From NCBI RefSeq assembly GCF_000230715.2, contig NC_019792.1, positions 1,860,001 through 1,924,000 on the forward strand: a stretch of 64,000 nucleotides of DNA. Direction: 5' to 3'. Shown here piece by piece: positions 62,985 to 64,000 of this stretch. Numbering within the stretch: position 1 is the first letter of the stretch; every line of letters begins with the position of its first letter. The notes under the pieces are model-generated. The model was not told the origin of the DNA and made no database searches. It saw nothing but the letters and a program-made list of their open reading frames with translations. Source of the DNA: Natronobacterium gregoryi SP2. GTDB lineage: Archaea; Halobacteriota; Halobacteria; Halobacteriales; Natrialbaceae. The translations under genes were made by a program, and so were the position numbers.

Positions 62985-64000
62985 TTAGTTTCTTCCTCGG
63001 GAATCCGAACGTCGCTGTTCGCTGTGACTCTCTCGTCGTCGCCTCCGCCTCGTCACTCGCCGGAGACGAGGGTCAGCCGGCTCGAGCAGGAGTCGACCGA
63101 GCCAGTAGAACCCGCCCCCGAGCAATGAGACGATGGCGACGAATGGGACCCACGGATGAACGTCGTACAGCCAGTCGAGTACCGGTAGCGGCAGGAGAGA
63201 CAGAAAGCGATACTCCGTGACGTACGCCGGGTGGTAGCCGGTTTCGTCGGGTGCCGTAATCGAGAGCGTCACCTCGGCCGACTCCCGCGGAGCGACAGTC
63301 GTCGGTCCTGGCTCGACGTCGACGTTCTCACTCTTCGGCTCGATGTAGGTCACGATCGGAACGAAGCCACCGTTTCCTACCTCGTACGGTATCTCCTCGG
63401 TCGTCCCCTGTTCGACCACCAGCGGGCGATCCGACTCGAACTCTGCGCTGATGACGTCGTGAGAGTGAGTCCCCGCTGGTGCGACCATCGCCGCCGCCGC
63501 GGCGACGACTACCAGCAGGGCGAACGCTCCTGCGAGCAATCGTGGGTCGAACGCCGCCTCCACCCCACTTCCGTTTCCGCCTGACCGATCTGACTCGAGC
63601 GACGACCGACCGTCGGATCGACGCCGCTCCCGGACCGTCTCGATAGCGTAGAGACCGATCGAGATTCCTAACAGCAGGTAGGCCAACCCTGCTGTCTCGA
63701 GAAACGTACGGACTCCAAACGTCGTCGCGAACCACCGCTGACCGCGCTCGAGTCCGTCACCGATCGCCATTACGCCGGTCCCGAGGTTCGGGATCGTGAC
63801 GACCTCGTCGTTTACCTGCAGTGCAGACGCGACGATTTGCCCGTCTTGGACGGACGGCTCACCGCTGTCCTGGTCGGTGAAGGGATTTGCGTCCCCGCGA
63901 GTCACGTATCCCCGGTCGGTTTCGTCGACTACCCGATGTGTCGTCAGTCCACCGCCGTCGATTTCCTCGGCGTCGAAGACGACGACGTCGCCGACCGTCG
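62985..64000 (-). CDS. S26 signal peptidase with extended C-terminus (partial)
   Basis: The gene continues past the right window edge. The visible part is the signal-peptidase segment TVGDVVVFDAEEIDGGG, LTTHRVVDE and GYVTRGDANPFTDQD, with the catalytic His in the THR box (archaeal type, His in place of Lys). After that come two membrane helices, a beta domain (VTLSITAPDETGYHPAYVTE) and a third helix near the C-terminus, ending in a basic tail. The N-terminal Ser box is outside the window. It is next to the DUF5305 gene, 2 bp apart, in the same operon. Confidence 0.85.
   Translation of the reverse strand, partial: TVGDVVVFDAEEIDGGGLTTHRVVDETDRGYVTRGDANPFTDQDSGEPSVQDGQIVASALQVNDEVVTIPNLGTGVMAIGDGLERGQRWFATTFGVRTFLETAGLAYLLLGISIGLYAIETVRERRRSDGRSSLESDRSGGNGSGVEAAFDPRLLAGAFALLVVVAAAAAMVAPAGTHSHDVISAEFESDRPLVVEQGTTEEIPYEVGNGGFVPIVTYIEPKSENVDVEPGPTTVAPRESAEVTLSITAPDETGYHPAYVTEYRFLSLLPLPVLDWLYDVHPWVPFVAIVSLLGGGFYWLGRLLLEPADPRLRRVTRRRRRRESHSEQRRSDSRGRN

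Overview
The window is haloarchaeal chromosome. The DNA is GC-rich, nearly every protein is strongly acidic, many genes are leaderless with a TATA-like box about 27 bp before the start codon, and marker genes are archaeal: ribosomal protein S6e, a complete archaellum (Arl) motor, CheF, and many small families known only from Halobacteria. Large, variable, tandem archaellins suggest a Natrialbales-like organism; this is inference, because no rRNA is present.

Layout. (1) 1-5738: the right end of an integrated element, with a tightly overlapping + strand operon of zinc-finger and winged-helix proteins facing a tyrosine integrase next to an intact tRNA-Lys(UUU) at 6188-6261. The other end lies outside the window. 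(2) 6353-25200: mostly housekeeping and conserved-hypothetical genes: a ParB-HTH protein, RimI-like acetyltransferase, NUDIX hydrolase, soluble MCP-PAS transducer, AAA ATPase with a histidine-rich tail, three UspA proteins, DHH phosphoesterase, S9 peptidase, beta-CASP nuclease, TetR operon, S6e and a PadR regulator. (3) 25600-58870: one large motility and taxis island. It holds a large membrane-anchored surface protein, a Tat lipoprotein, a HEAT-repeat protein coupled to CheF, five long archaellins plus one short archaellin-like gene, ArlF, ArlG, an ArlCE-like protein, ArlJ, a frameshifted ArlCE, ArlH, ArlI, a second CheF, two-domain CheC, CheY, CheA, CheB, a ParA ATPase coupled to a CheW-like protein with a long disordered N-terminus, and CheW. 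No cheR or cheD is seen. (4) 59190-64000: two small haloarchaeal families, a sarcosine/N-methyltryptophan-oxidase-like flavoenzyme, a DUF5305-type protein and the C-terminal part of an S26 signal peptidase cut by the window edge.

How it works together. ArlH/I/J form the motor. ArlF/G and the ArlCE proteins connect it to the envelope and to the taxis system. CheF and the HEAT protein are known in Halobacterium to link phospho-CheY signalling to the archaellum. CheA/B/W/Y/C form the signalling core, and the ParA/CheW-like pair looks like a positioning module for the chemoreceptor arrays.

The most unusual non-coding structures are as follows. An array of four 18-bp boxes, spaced 32/29/28 bp, precedes three archaellin genes; a 33/30/28 version precedes a fourth and a decayed version the fifth. 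A dispersed palindromic repeat of about 85 bp has a first TGA that repeatedly serves as the stop codon of the gene in front of it.
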